A stretch of DNA of 64,000 bases from NCBI GenBank assembly GCA_945957175.1, contig CAMFJL010000005.1, forward strand, positions 58,744-122,743, written 5' to 3'. Positions 1-10,349 of this stretch are shown here, in pieces. The number at the start of each line of letters is the position of its first letter. The first letter of the stretch is position 1. The position numbers and the translations under genes are program-made. The DNA is from an uncultured Legionellales bacterium. GTDB lineage: Bacteria; Pseudomonadota; Gammaproteobacteria; UBA1113. The notes under the pieces are model-generated. The model did no database searches. It saw nothing but the letters and a program-made list of their open reading frames with translations, and had not been told where the DNA came from.

Positions 1-636
<636 letters not shown>

Positions 637-653
637 TTGAGCAGGCGCATACC

Positions 654-1571
654 TTGCTGTTCAGACGTTCCCCTTTATTAGGCTGGCGGTTAACCGCCGC
701 CACCGTCGTGTCTATCGTGCTGATGTTTTGCGACCACCGTTCATCAACTTTGTCGCAAGTGCATTTTAGCTTAGATACTTTGGTTGCACCCTTGCAGTTA
801 ACAGTGGCGGCACCCTCTAAACTACTGAATTGGGTTGAACAAAGTGTTGTTACTCAGCAGAAGTTGATTACGAGTAATAATATACTGCAAGCTAAACTCT
901 TACTATTACAAGGCCAACTGCAACAACAAACCAATCTGTTACAAGAAAATCAACAACTACGGAATCTTTTGCACGCTTCAGGTAGCTTTATCACGGATAA
1001 ATCAACCATGGCGCATGTGTTGGCTGTTGCAGATGATGCGCTGCTTGATCAGCTTATTGTAGACAAAGGCAGAAAAGCTCACGTTTATGTGGGGCAAGCT
1101 GTGTTAGATGCCAATGGGGTTATGGGGCAAGTGGTTCGCGTTGGTGAGTTTACTAGTCGAGTGATGGTGCTTGCCGATACACAAAGCGCAATCCCAGTGC
1201 AAGATGTGCGCAGCGGCGTACGTGGTATCGTCATTGGTACAGGTGCGCAGCGCCCCCTATCCATGATCAATGTGCCGGCAACAGCTGATATTAAAGTTGG
1301 TGATTTACTTAATACCTCGGGTCTCGATCTGCGGTTTCCGCCTGGCTATCCTGTTGGTCAAGTCGTTGCTATGCATCGAAGCCCAGGCGAGCACTTTGCA
1401 AGAATTCAAGTATTGCCTTTAGCGGCATTAGACAAGAGTCAGTTGGTGTTACTTGTTTGGCAGCATGCGCCAGCAGAAATGGCAGAGGCCAAACAAGACC
1501 TTTCACAGGTTGGCAAAGAGCGACAGCAAGATATGGTGCTACGCAATACCTTGAGTAATACAAATCTATGA
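654..1571 (+). CDS. mreC: Rod shape-determining protein MreC
   Basis: MreC is the bitopic membrane protein that links MreB filaments to the periplasmic elongasome. The 305-residue product has a short cytoplasmic N-terminus and one hydrophobic segment at about residues 12-30. A Gln/Leu-rich coiled coil follows at about residues 60-110, then a beta-rich periplasmic domain containing the motif GLDLRFPPGYPVGQV. The start is a TTG codon preceded by GAGCAGG; I see no better in-frame ATG. The gene overlaps mreD by four bases (ATGA), which implies translational coupling. Length and position in mreBCD fit the family. Confidence 0.94.
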   Translation: MLFRRSPLLGWRLTAATVVSIVLMFCDHRSSTLSQVHFSLDTLVAPLQLTVAAPSKLLNWVEQSVVTQQKLITSNNILQAKLLLLQGQLQQQTNLLQENQQLRNLLHASGSFITDKSTMAHVLAVADDALLDQLIVDKGRKAHVYVGQAVLDANGVMGQVVRVGEFTSRVMVLADTQSAIPVQDVRSGVRGIVIGTGAQRPLSMINVPATADIKVGDLLNTSGLDLRFPPGYPVGQVVAMHRSPGEHFARIQVLPLAALDKSQLVLLVWQHAPAEMAEAKQDLSQVGKERQQDMVLRNTLSNTNL

Positions 1572-2056
1572 TAGTTGAAACCAGAGATATTAGTATTGTA
1601 ACCGTTGCCATCAGCGTGTTTTTAGCCTATGTGCTGTGGTTATTACCTTTGCCGGATGGGCTTATGGGGTATCGTCCTTTATGGCTTTTGATGGTGATGA
1701 GTTTTTGGGTAATACAACAGCCGGAGCGCTTAGCTATTGGTTTTGCTTGGGTTCTAGGCTTATTGATTGATGCACTCAGCGGTGGCCTTCTTGGCGAGCA
1801 TGCACTGGCAATGGCGGTCTCAGCTTATGTGCTAGGTACTTTCCAAAGACGCTTATGGCTTGCGCCTATGTGGTATCAAACTTTATGTATCTTTGGCTTA
1901 AGCATTGCTTATCTGGGTTTAATTTATTTAATCCAAGGTGCCATAGGACAGCTGCCCAGGGGTTATACTTATTGGATACCAGCTATCACGACAGCCCTGC
2001 TTTGGCCGTTAGTGCATGTGGTACTGCAAGACTGGAACAAACGGTTTTTACGATAG
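1568..2056 (+). CDS. mreD: Rod shape-determining protein MreD
   Basis: MreD is the small integral-membrane partner of MreC in the elongation complex. The 162-residue product is almost entirely hydrophobic, with about five predicted membrane segments. It contains the family motif RPLWLLMVMSFWVIQQPERL near residue 35, followed by GFAWVLGLLIDALSGGLLGEHAL. Its ATG overlaps the mreC stop codon. The next gene begins 21 bases downstream behind a strong Shine-Dalgarno, so the transcript may continue into yhdP. Confidence 0.92.
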   Translation: MIVETRDISIVTVAISVFLAYVLWLLPLPDGLMGYRPLWLLMVMSFWVIQQPERLAIGFAWVLGLLIDALSGGLLGEHALAMAVSAYVLGTFQRRLWLAPMWYQTLCIFGLSIAYLGLIYLIQGAIGQLPRGYTYWIPAITTALLWPLVHVVLQDWNKRFLR

Positions 2057-2077
2057 AATGAATACCAGGAGGTGAGC

Positions 2078-5000
2078 ATGCAACAAAAGCTACGCACCTA
2101 CTTGGCTGGCTACCGACGCATATGGCGTTTTCTCTTGTGGTTCATTCTTAGTCTGTTATTGTTACTGGCGATGATCGCTGGTCTCACGCGCGCGCTTGGT
2201 GCTTCATTAGCCGAGCGTTATCAATCTCAAGTTATCACCAGTATCAGCCAGCAATTAGCACTGCCTGTCAGTGTTGGTTCCCTTACGATGGACTGGTATG
2301 GACTCAATCCTGAGTTAGTATTGAATGATATTCAGATCCAAGATGGTTGTACGCCCTCATCAACACTATTAACGGTTAAGTATTTTGCACTTCGTATCAG
2401 TGTGTTGGATTCCTTGTTACAAAGACGCTGGATGCTCAAAGCCTTGGTGCTAAATCATGTGACAGTTGCACCGCAATTTTATCAGCAATTCAATCAGTTA
2501 TCCTCAGGTTCTGGCACGAAAAAACTCCCTTGGGATAAGCTTTGGATAGACGTTAAGGATTTAAATACGCAGGTTAAAGATAAATTACCGGGACTTAAAA
2601 GCTTTAATATCCGAATACAGCTTCATGAACAGCAAGGACAGTTTGTGTTGAAGGACGATGCCTGGACGTTATCAACACCTTGGTTGTTTCGCGCGCCCTT
2701 ACAATTATCTGACACGGATATAGAAGGGCGGTTAAAATTAGGTAAACATGCGTGGTTTGTTGCGATTGACAAGGGCCGTGTGAGTTTGCCGGAGGGGCAG
2801 CTGACGCTACAGCTTAGTTTAAGAGTACCTAAAGTGGGTGGCCCTAGCATTAATCTGGATGCTCGTGGTCGTTTTAATCAACTGACCCGACAAAGTGTTT
2901 ATAACTATATGCCAATCAGTGTATTAAGCCCAGGATTACTGCATTGGCTTGATACTTCCATCTTAGGGGTTGATAGTGCCCAAAGTCATTTTGTATTAAA
3001 GGGCCGAATGGCCGATTTCCCCTTTGTCAATAAACCAGGGGAATTCCTTGTAGATAGCAACCTGCAAGGTGCTGCACTTGCTTTTGCCGATGATTGGCCT
3101 AAGGCTAGCAATGTGAATGCTCGCATGGTCTTTAGTGGTCAGTCGATGTTAATTACGGCTAAACAAGGTCAATTTGCAGGTCTTGATATGAACGGGGCAT
3201 CGGTTGCCATCCCCGTGATGGCAGTGGGGCAGCCTGTTGTGCTTAATGTGAATACCCAAGTCGAAGATGATGCGGCAAAAATTGTTAAAGCCATTGATGT
3301 GTTACCTATCACGTCTATTGCGCATATAGGTCGTATGTTAAATGCTCAGGGCCCTATGACTGTTGCTTTACAGCTTAGCTTACCGCTTGAAAATACGGAT
3401 ACTTCGCAATTTACTTTGGCAGGTACAGCACATTTACAGCAAGTAAATTTACAGAGTAAACAAGCAGTACTGGCGAAATTGAATGGATTGACAGGGATTT
3501 TGCATTTTAGCAATGAAGGCTTAAGTACATCTGGCATTAAGGGACAATGGCAGGGTATGCCGGTGACGATAACATTAAAAACCACAGAGACGGGCGCCAC
3601 ACTCGCAAATGCCATCCTTATGTTGGATACACAAAAGCTCAAACCTTTACTCCCACCGGCATGGGCAACCACCTTGAAGGGGCAAACACGTTTGGGTCTT
3701 CGAGCCATTGCTTCCTTGGCTGATGTACCTAAAGTGGTGCTTTATACGGAGGGTCAAGGTATGGCGATAAACTTACCAGCACCTTTTAATAAACCAGCCA
3801 CAAGTAAAATAGCAACTGAACTTGCCTTACAACATCAAGGCGACAATCATTGGTCTATCTCAGGGCATTATGGCGCTGACGTTAATTTACAAGCAGCATT
3901 GGCAAGTGTGAAACAGCAGACACAACTCGCGGGTTTAGCGTTAGGTTGGGGTAGTCAGGCTACGCTGACGCCAGGGCAAATCAGTGTGACGTTAAATCAA
4001 AAGGCGATTGATTTAACGCCCTGGATAACGTTAATACAACAGCAGTTGCCAAGCAAGCAGACAACAAACTCAATCTTACCTTTAAATCTGCAAGTCGTGA
4101 CACCACAATTAACGCTGGCTGGATATCGTCTTACAGACGTCAATGCGCGCAGCAGCTATCAAAATAATCAGTTTAATACAACACTCGTCAGTAAAGAGAT
4201 TAACGGTAGCATTAACTATCAGCTTCCCAATGCTAAGAGCAAAGAGCAGTTGCAAATTAACCTCAAACAGTTAGTGTTACCCAGTAATAGTTTAGGCTCA
4301 TCACAAGCAACCAGCTGGCAGCGTTTTCCACCTACACAGTTTAGCTGCCAATATTTACAAGTCGGTAAGCTTAGTTTAGGACAGGTAAATGTGGTGCTCA
4401 CCCCTATGAATGGTGGGCTTACTATCAGTCAAGGTCGCATGACAACGAAAGCCATTACCGTGAATGCTAGTGGTAGTTGGTTGTGGCAAAGCGCAAAAAC
4501 GCAATTAACCGGCACGTTGAATACTGGCAATTTAGCGCAAGCGTTGCAAGACCTAGGTCTTGGCGGTAATATGGCGGCAAATAGTGCGCAAGCCGCGTTT
4601 AATTTAAGTTGGCCGGGTGCGCCGTGGCAGATGAGTCCTTCAGCGCTTCAAGGTACAGCCAGTCTCACAATTGGTAGTGGTAAGATAACAGGTCTTAGTC
4701 AAAGTACTGACGCTTCTGTGGGTCTTGGCAAGCTTATTTCACTATTGAGTATCGAGGGCTTGATGCGTATTGGTGATTTGCCCCAAGAAGGTTTTGCTTT
4801 TGATAAGGTGACGGGGCAATTTCAATTTAATCAAGGCAATATGCAAGTTATACAAAGCGAGATTAAAGGCGTGATTGCTGATTTGTCTTTTCAAGGTCAA
4901 ATAGGTTTAGCACAAAAAAATTATAATTTAAATATGCAAGTCGTTGGACGGCTGACCTCGAGTTTACCCGTGGTTGCGACCATTGCGGGCGGGCCCGTCG

Positions 5001-5134
5001 TCGGGGCGGTGACTTGGGTCGTGAATAAAGCCGTAGGACCTGCAGTTGATAAAATCAGCAGTAGTAGCTATCGCATCACAGGTAGCTGGCAAAAACCTGT
5101 GATAACTAAAGCGTCATCATATGAAAAAAAGTAA
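2078..5134 (+). CDS. yhdP: YhdP family AsmA-like envelope protein
   Basis: YhdP-type proteins (TIGR02099, AsmA-like superfamily) bridge the periplasm and take part in phospholipid transport to the outer membrane. The roughly 1018-residue product has one N-terminal membrane anchor at about residues 15-38, followed by a very long beta-rich region. Its C-terminal block (SLPVVATIAGGPVVGAVTWV, then a KISSSSYRITGSW-type ending) is typical of the family. It is shorter than the roughly 1270-residue E. coli protein. I place the start at ATG 2078, because AGGAGGT at 2067-2073 is a strong ribosome site for it and would overlap the alternative GTG at 2072. Location after mreD is common in gammaproteobacteria. 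Confidence 0.88.
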   Translation: MQQKLRTYLAGYRRIWRFLLWFILSLLLLLAMIAGLTRALGASLAERYQSQVITSISQQLALPVSVGSLTMDWYGLNPELVLNDIQIQDGCTPSSTLLTVKYFALRISVLDSLLQRRWMLKALVLNHVTVAPQFYQQFNQLSSGSGTKKLPWDKLWIDVKDLNTQVKDKLPGLKSFNIRIQLHEQQGQFVLKDDAWTLSTPWLFRAPLQLSDTDIEGRLKLGKHAWFVAIDKGRVSLPEGQLTLQLSLRVPKVGGPSINLDARGRFNQLTRQSVYNYMPISVLSPGLLHWLDTSILGVDSAQSHFVLKGRMADFPFVNKPGEFLVDSNLQGAALAFADDWPKASNVNARMVFSGQSMLITAKQGQFAGLDMNGASVAIPVMAVGQPVVLNVNTQVEDDAAKIVKAIDVLPITSIAHIGRMLNAQGPMTVALQLSLPLENTDTSQFTLAGTAHLQQVNLQSKQAVLAKLNGLTGILHFSNEGLSTSGIKGQWQGMPVTITLKTTETGATLANAILMLDTQKLKPLLPPAWATTLKGQTRLGLRAIASLADVPKVVLYTEGQGMAINLPAPFNKPATSKIATELALQHQGDNHWSISGHYGADVNLQAALASVKQQTQLAGLALGWGSQATLTPGQISVTLNQKAIDLTPWITLIQQQLPSKQTTNSILPLNLQVVTPQLTLAGYRLTDVNARSSYQNNQFNTTLVSKEINGSINYQLPNAKSKEQLQINLKQLVLPSNSLGSSQATSWQRFPPTQFSCQYLQVGKLSLGQVNVVLTPMNGGLTISQGRMTTKAITVNASGSWLWQSAKTQLTGTLNTGNLAQALQDLGLGGNMAANSAQAAFNLSWPGAPWQMSPSALQGTASLTIGSGKITGLSQSTDASVGLGKLISLLSIEGLMRIGDLPQEGFAFDKVTGQFQFNQGNMQVIQSEIKGVIADLSFQGQIGLAQKNYNLNMQVVGRLTSSLPVVATIAGGPVVGAVTWVVNKAVGPAVDKISSSSYRITGSWQKPVITKASSYEKK

Positions 5135-5146
5135 GGAACAAGCCGA

Positions 5147-6592
5147 ATGAGTACAGCACTAGAACTTGCAAAACACGAGCTATGGTTACCTGCGGGCCTT
5201 GATGAGCATCATATCCAGCATACGCTACACGGGCTTATGGGTAAGCAAATTGATGCGGCCGATCTTTATTTCCAGTCATCCCATAGTGAATCGTGGGCGC
5301 TAGAAGATGGTATTGTCAAAGATGCCAGCTATGCTGTGGACCGAGGTGTGGGTGTTCGGGTGGTTAGTGGCGAGAAAACGGGTTTTGCTTATTCAGATGA
5401 CATCCTATTACCCGCCTTAACGCAAGCAGCTGCCACCGCACGCAGTATTGTAAGCGCAGGGCAATCGGGACATTTAGCTGTATGGCAGCCAGGACAAACG
5501 AAGGCGCTGTATCGGCCTATCAACCCACTCACCGGGCTCGATGACATACGTAAAGTCAAATTACTACAAAGTTTAGACAATTATGCTCGCAGTCAAGATG
5601 CGCGCGTCTGTCAAGTTCAAGTCAGTTTATCCGGCGAATTTGAAACAGTGCTTATTGCTGCTGCCGATGGCACCTTAGCGGCGGATGTGCGACCTCTTGT
5701 TCGTATGTCTGTAACCATCATGGTTGAAGCAGACGGTGTGCGTGAAACAGGTTTTAGTGGCGGCGGTGGGCGTACCAGCTACGATTATTTTCTTGAGGGC
5801 TCAAGAGCCTATGACTATGTTGATGAGGCATTGAGGCAGGCAGTACTTAAATTATCTGCAAAGCCTGCACCGGCGGGTGTGATGCCGGTCGTGTTGGGCC
5901 CTGGTTGGCCGGGCGTATTGCTTCATGAAGCGGTAGGACATGGTTTAGAAGGTGATTTCAATCGTAAAGGTACTTCCGCTTTTAGTGGTCGCATTGGTGA
6001 ACAGGTTGCTTCTTCGCTTTGTACTGTGATTGATGATGGGACCATGGCGGAACGACGTGGCTCTTTAACGATAGATGATGAAGGTACGCCAACGCAGGCA
6101 ACGGTGCTTATTGAGAAGGGTATTTTAAAAGGCTATTTGCAAGATAAACACAATGCTAAATTGATGGGTGCAAAACCGACAGGCAATGGTCGGCGTGAGT
6201 CTTATGCGCATTTACCCATGCCACGAATGACCAATACCTTCATGAAAGCAGGTGAAGATAATCCGGAAGATATTATTAAAAGCGTAAAAAAAGGTTTGTA
6301 TGCTGTTAATTTTGCCGGTGGGCAAGTGGATATCACCTCAGGTAAATTTGTCTTTTCTGCGAGTGAGGCATATCTGATTGAAGATGGCAAAATAACGCAT
6401 CCAGTTAAAGGCGCGACTTTGATAGGTCAAGGTGCTGAAGTCATGCAACGTATTTCTATGGTTGGACATGATCTAGCGTTAGACAGCGGTATTGGTGTTT
6501 GTGGCAAAGAGGGTCAGAGTGTGCCGGTGGGTGTTGGACAGCCAACATTGAAGGTTGACCAGCTGGTTGTAGGCGGCACGCAGCACGAATAA
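5147..6592 (+). CDS. tldD: Metalloprotease TldD
   Basis: TldD is the zinc-protease subunit that acts with TldE/PmbA on unfolded or modified peptides, such as microcin precursors and the CcdA antitoxin. The 481-residue product matches the family length. It has the HEXXXH metal site HEAVGH at residues 260-265 and the following [16 protein letters not shown] block. The C-terminal region ends with the usual [20 protein letters not shown] signature. The gene follows yhdP by 12 bases. No pmbA/tldE partner is in the window, so it must lie elsewhere if present. Confidence 0.95.
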   Translation: MSTALELAKHELWLPAGLDEHHIQHTLHGLMGKQIDAADLYFQSSHSESWALEDGIVKDASYAVDRGVGVRVVSGEKTGFAYSDDILLPALTQAAATARSIVSAGQSGHLAVWQPGQTKALYRPINPLTGLDDIRKVKLLQSLDNYARSQDARVCQVQVSLSGEFETVLIAAADGTLAADVRPLVRMSVTIMVEADGVRETGFSGGGGRTSYDYFLEGSRAYDYVDEALRQAVLKLSAKPAPAGVMPVVLGPGWPGVLLHEAVGHGLEGDFNRKGTSAFSGRIGEQVASSLCTVIDDGTMAERRGSLTIDDEGTPTQATVLIEKGILKGYLQDKHNAKLMGAKPTGNGRRESYAHLPMPRMTNTFMKAGEDNPEDIIKSVKKGLYAVNFAGGQVDITSGKFVFSASEAYLIEDGKITHPVKGATLIGQGAEVMQRISMVGHDLALDSGIGVCGKEGQSVPVGVGQPTLKVDQLVVGGTQHE

Positions 6593-6593
6593 T

Positions 6594-6722
6594 GATACCC
6601 TTCGTCTTTTAATCTGCAATTTTGTTGCAAGACGGATTCGGCATCGGTCATGTACTACGTGTACACGCTCTCTACCTTGCCGTCTTGCGCCGCGTTGCAA
6701 ATTAAAATACTCGGGTATATAT
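6594..6722. repeat. Long imperfect palindromic element (copy A)
   Basis: A nested inverted repeat of about 129 bases fills most of the gap after tldD. Matching arms are TTTTAATCTGCAA (6607-6619) with TTGCAAATTAAAA (6695-6707), and CAAGACGG (6628-6635) with CCGTCTTG (6680-6687). The centre is GTACTACGTGTAC (6652-6664), and the outer edges read GATACCC and GGGTATAT. Read on the minus strand, it aligns along its length with the element at 15436-15542 that contains the mnmA start, and its right half aligns with 54184-54230. No ORF or known RNA accounts for it. Confidence 0.8.
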
Positions 6723-6805
6723 TCTCTGCCTTTTAATGTGCGACTTTTTTAGTTTCTCTCACTGAAGTATAAAAAATGTCCTTCTCTCTCTGCGGGAAAG
6801 TGTAG

Positions 6806-6834
6806 TGGATTTTTGTTAAGGTTTTTATTATAAT
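6806..6834 (+). promoter_or_regulatory. Probable tRNA-Leu promoter
   Basis: A perfect TATAAT at 6829-6834 lies about 50 bases before the tRNA. The hexamer at optimal 17-base spacing is TGGATT (6806-6811), a weak -35. The -10 box is convincing; the -35 assignment is tentative. Confidence 0.45.
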
Positions 6835-6884
6835 AGTCGGCTTATGTTTAACTTGTCGGCGTATGGCCGTGTTAAACATGCTCT

Positions 6885-6969
6885 GCGAAAGTGGCGGAAT
6901 TGGTAGACGCACTGGATTTAGGTTCCAGCGGGTAACCCCGTGAGAGTTCGAGTCTCTCCTTTCGCACCA
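6885..6969 (+). tRNA. tRNA-Leu (anticodon UAG)
   Basis: An 85-base cloverleaf with encoded CCA. The acceptor arms GCGAAAG and CTTTCGC pair. The anticodon stem CTGGA/TCCAG encloses the loop TTTAGGT with anticodon TAG. A long class II variable arm (CGGGTAACCCCG) and a T-arm with GTTCGAGTC complete it. It decodes CUA and other CUN leucine codons. Confidence 0.97.
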
Positions 6970-6994
6970 AATTCACATAATGAGGTATGTCCTA

Positions 6995-8389
6995 ATGGCT
7001 TTTTCTATCGAACAACTCAGCACCTTAGAGCGTCGCCTAAAAGGTGACATTGCGTGGGATGCTTTTGCGCCCCGCGTACAAAAAGAATTACAAGTTGCGC
7101 AGCGTAAGGCAAAGATTCATGGGTTTCGCCCAGGGAAAGCGCCACTTAGCTTGATTGACCGTGAGTATGGTCCTACGATTCGTGTCGACGCGGCACGTAC
7201 GGTGATGAGTGAAACCTTAGAAGAGGCGATGACCACAGAAAAGTTGTCGTTGGCTGCATATCCTCATTTTCATTTGGAACCCATCGAAGTGGGACAAGCG
7301 GTACAGTTTCACATTGATTTTGAAGTATTGCCGGAAGTTGAGCCAAAGGATATTCAAGGTGCGAGCATTGAGCGTGTTGTTGCCGACGTGACGGATGCGG
7401 ATGTTGATGAAACCTTGCTGCAGCTTCGCAAACAGATGCACACTTACGAGCCTTCAGAAAAAGCAGCAGCGCAAGGTGATAAAATCGCAGCGAGCTTAAC
7501 GGTAGCTGTTGAAGGTGCTGAATCCGAAACCTACCCTAACTTTGAAGTCACATTGGGCGAAGGCCGAATGATTCCAGGCTTTGAAGATGCGTTACTTGGT
7601 GTTAAAGCAGGTGAAATCCGTACCTTCACAGTCAACTTTCCTGAAGCTTATCAGCATAAACCGTATGCAGGTAAACCTGGTCAATTCACTGCCGAGGTAA
7701 GCCAAATTTTAACTGAGAAGCTGCCTGAGCTAGATGATGCTTTTGCGGTGAATTACGGTATTGCTGAAGGTACGGTTGATGCTTTACGTAAAGAATTACG
7801 CCAAGAATTAACCCGCGAACTTAATTGGAAATTACAACAGCTTCTTAAAGATAAAGTTTTTGATGCACTCTACAAGCATAATCCTATAGAAGTGCCAGCA
7901 TCGCAAGTGAAGCAAGAGTCAGTTCGGTTATTGCGTAATACCTTTAGTCAATACACGAAGCATTTGCCTAAGGCGCAAGCTGAGCAGTTATTTAAGAACT
8001 TAGATTCAAGCTTAATGGCCGACGAAGCCAAAAAACGCGTTACTTTAAGTTATGTTGTTGAAGCCTTAGTGAAACAATACGATTTGAAAGCGGATCCTGA
8101 ACAGGTGCGTGCACTCATCGAGCTACGTGCTTCAATGTACAATGAGCGGGCTGATATTATTCAAAACATCATGCATGATCCTAAATTGATGGAAGAGTAT
8201 GAATCGGCGGCCATTGAAGATCTGTTGGTTAACCGCTTGTTAGAAAATGCTAAAGTCACAGAGATTAAACAAAGCTTTACTGAGGTGATGCGTCCTGCTA
8301 AACCTGAAGCTGATCTGCATGCCGGCCATGATCACGACCACGATCATCATGACCATGATCATGTACATGAAGAAGAGCAAACCTCTTAA
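6995..8389 (+). CDS. tig: Trigger factor, with histidine-rich C-terminal tail
   Basis: Trigger factor is the ribosome-bound chaperone and peptidyl-prolyl isomerase that meets nascent chains at the exit tunnel. The N-terminal ribosome-binding domain carries the signature GFRPGKAP. A central FKBP-type PPIase domain and the C-terminal chaperone arms follow. I choose ATG 6995, preceded by GAGG at 9 bases, over the in-frame ATG at 6980. The last 25 residues are unusual: a His/Asp run with HDHDHDHHDHDHVH, resembling the metal-binding tail of SlyD rather than ordinary trigger factor. The tig-clpP-clpX order is the standard one. Confidence 0.96.
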   Translation: MAFSIEQLSTLERRLKGDIAWDAFAPRVQKELQVAQRKAKIHGFRPGKAPLSLIDREYGPTIRVDAARTVMSETLEEAMTTEKLSLAAYPHFHLEPIEVGQAVQFHIDFEVLPEVEPKDIQGASIERVVADVTDADVDETLLQLRKQMHTYEPSEKAAAQGDKIAASLTVAVEGAESETYPNFEVTLGEGRMIPGFEDALLGVKAGEIRTFTVNFPEAYQHKPYAGKPGQFTAEVSQILTEKLPELDDAFAVNYGIAEGTVDALRKELRQELTRELNWKLQQLLKDKVFDALYKHNPIEVPASQVKQESVRLLRNTFSQYTKHLPKAQAEQLFKNLDSSLMADEAKKRVTLSYVVEALVKQYDLKADPEQVRALIELRASMYNERADIIQNIMHDPKLMEEYESAAIEDLLVNRLLENAKVTEIKQSFTEVMRPAKPEADLHAGHDHDHDHHDHDHVHEEEQTS

Positions 8390-8419
8390 TTCGTTTTAAT
8401 TGATAAGGAAATAACATAT

Positions 8420-9031
8420 ATGTCAACATCAGCTGATATGATTAAAAATGTGGGTTTAGTACCTATGGTCATTGAGCAAACCTCGCGAGGCGAACGCTCA
8501 TTTGACATTTATTCACGGTTATTAAAAGATCGCATTATTTTTCTATTAGGTGAAGTTGAAGATCATATGGCCAACTTAGTTGTGGCTCAGCTTTTATTCC
8601 TTGAATCAGATAATCCAGATAAAGATATATCGCTTTATATTAATTCACCGGGTGGTGTGGTGACCGCAGGTCTTGCGATTTACGATACAATGCAGTTCAT
8701 TAAACCCGCGGTGAGTACCTTATGTATTGGTCAAGCGGCAAGCGCAGCAGCAGTCTTATTGGCTGCGGGCGCTGAAGGCAAGCGCTTTTGCTTGCCAAAT
8801 TCAAGAGTGATGATTCATCAACCCTTGGGCGGATACCGTGGACAGGCATCAGATATTGAGATTCATGCGAAAGAAACCCGAGTCATTCGTAACAAACTCG
8901 ACAATATTCTGGCAAAGCACACAGGTAAAACACCTGAACAAATCCATCAAGATACCGAACGCGATAATTTCATGGGTGCAGAAGAAGCAAAAACTTACGG
9001 TATTATCGACAATATTTTAGCAGAACGATAA
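8420..9031 (+). CDS. clpP: ATP-dependent Clp protease proteolytic subunit
   Basis: ClpP forms the tetradecameric serine-protease chamber fed by ClpX or ClpA. The 203-residue product has the catalytic triad in its normal places: Ser108 in GQAASAAAV, His133 in MIHQPLGG and Asp182 in ERDNFM. The SPGG turn and the handle region are conserved. A good Shine-Dalgarno (AAGGAA) precedes the ATG. It lies between tig and clpX with short gaps (30 and 17 bases), consistent with one operon. Confidence 0.97.
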   Translation: MSTSADMIKNVGLVPMVIEQTSRGERSFDIYSRLLKDRIIFLLGEVEDHMANLVVAQLLFLESDNPDKDISLYINSPGGVVTAGLAIYDTMQFIKPAVSTLCIGQAASAAAVLLAAGAEGKRFCLPNSRVMIHQPLGGYRGQASDIEIHAKETRVIRNKLDNILAKHTGKTPEQIHQDTERDNFMGAEEAKTYGIIDNILAER

Positions 9032-9048
9032 CTAACAACGGGGCATGC

Positions 9049-10335
9049 ATGACAGACGAAACCAAAACACAAGATCCGAATATTCATTGTTCTTTTTGCG
9101 GTAAATCGCAACAAGAGGTTAAGCGTCTTATTGCAGGTCGGGGTGTCTATGTTTGTGATGAATGTGTTGCATTATGTAACGATATTATTCGAGAAGAATT
9201 GCCTGAAGCAGAAAAAGCGGATACAGGCATTAACTTACCAACCCCTAAAGAAATTCATACGATCTTAGATCAGTATGTTATTGGCCAAGAACATGCTAAA
9301 AAAGTCCTTTCAGTTGCTGTTTACAATCACTATAAACGTTTAGCTAGTGATAAAAAAGATAACGAGATAGAGCTTGGTAAAAGTAATATTTTGCTTATTG
9401 GTCCTACAGGCAGTGGTAAGACCCTTTTGGCAGAAACCTTAGCGCGAATTTTAAACGTACCTTTTACTATTGCAGATGCTACAACATTGACTGAAGCAGG
9501 TTATGTGGGTGAAGATGTTGAAAATATTATTCAAAAATTGCTACAAAAATGTGATTATGATGTTGAAAAGGCACAAAACGGTATCGTCTATATTGATGAA
9601 ATCGATAAAATTTCACGAAAATCAGAAAATCCTTCCTTAACACGTGATGTTTCAGGCGAAGGCGTGCAGCAAGCATTGTTAAAACTCATTGAAGGTACTG
9701 TTGCTTCAGTGCCTCCGCAGGGTGGACGCAAGCATCCACAGCAAGAGTTTTTACAAGTAAATACGAGTAATATTTTGTTTGTGTGCGGTGGTGCTTTTGC
9801 AGGATTGGATAAAGTCATACAAGCCCGCTCAGAAAAGGCCGGCATTGGTTTCGTTGCCGAAGTTCGTTCTAAGAGTGAAAATAAAAATATTGGCGAAGTT
9901 TTCAAACAAGTTGAACCTGAAGATCTGATTAAATTTGGATTGATTCCTGAGTTTGTAGGTCGCTTGCCAGTGGTTGCAACGCTTGAAGAACTTGATTTAG
10001 CGGCATTTATTGATATTTTAACGCAGCCTAAGAATGCGCTTGTTAAACAATATAAAAAGCTATTTGATATGGAAGGTGTTGAGCTTGAGTTTAGACCTGA
10101 AGCCTTAACAGCCATTGCTAAAAAAGCGCTAGATAGAAAAACGGGTGCTCGTGGTCTTCGCTCTATTTTAGAACATGTCTTGCTGGATATGATGTATCAG
10201 TTGCCTTCTCTCGAAGGCGTTACCAAAGTCGTTATTGATGAAAAAACCATTGCAGGTGATTCAGAGCCTGTGCTTATTTATGAACCTAATGCTGAACTTA
10301 AGCAGGGCAGCACGGGTAAAAAAAGTAAAGAATAA
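9049..10335 (+). CDS. clpX: ATP-dependent Clp protease ATP-binding subunit ClpX
   Basis: ClpX is the AAA+ unfoldase that recognises tagged substrates and threads them into ClpP. The 428-residue protein begins with the C4 zinc-binding domain (Cys14, Cys17, Cys36, Cys39). It has Walker A GPTGSGKT at residues 118-125, pore-1 motif GYVGED, Walker B IVYIDEID, an RKH pore loop within GGRKHP, and sensor-2 GARGLR near the C-terminus. Length and all functional motifs are normal. Confidence 0.98.
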   Translation: MTDETKTQDPNIHCSFCGKSQQEVKRLIAGRGVYVCDECVALCNDIIREELPEAEKADTGINLPTPKEIHTILDQYVIGQEHAKKVLSVAVYNHYKRLASDKKDNEIELGKSNILLIGPTGSGKTLLAETLARILNVPFTIADATTLTEAGYVGEDVENIIQKLLQKCDYDVEKAQNGIVYIDEIDKISRKSENPSLTRDVSGEGVQQALLKLIEGTVASVPPQGGRKHPQQEFLQVNTSNILFVCGGAFAGLDKVIQARSEKAGIGFVAEVRSKSENKNIGEVFKQVEPEDLIKFGLIPEFVGRLPVVATLEELDLAAFIDILTQPKNALVKQYKKLFDMEGVELEFRPEALTAIAKKALDRKTGARGLRSILEHVLLDMMYQLPSLEGVTKVVIDEKTIAGDSEPVLIYEPNAELKQGSTGKKSKE

Positions 10336-10349
10336 GGGTGTCTCACATC

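Noticed and set aside
9588..10115. 175-codon open frame antisense to clpX
   Set aside because: It lies wholly inside clpX, has no ribosome site, and its Ser/Pro-rich translation is what antisense of a conserved gene gives.
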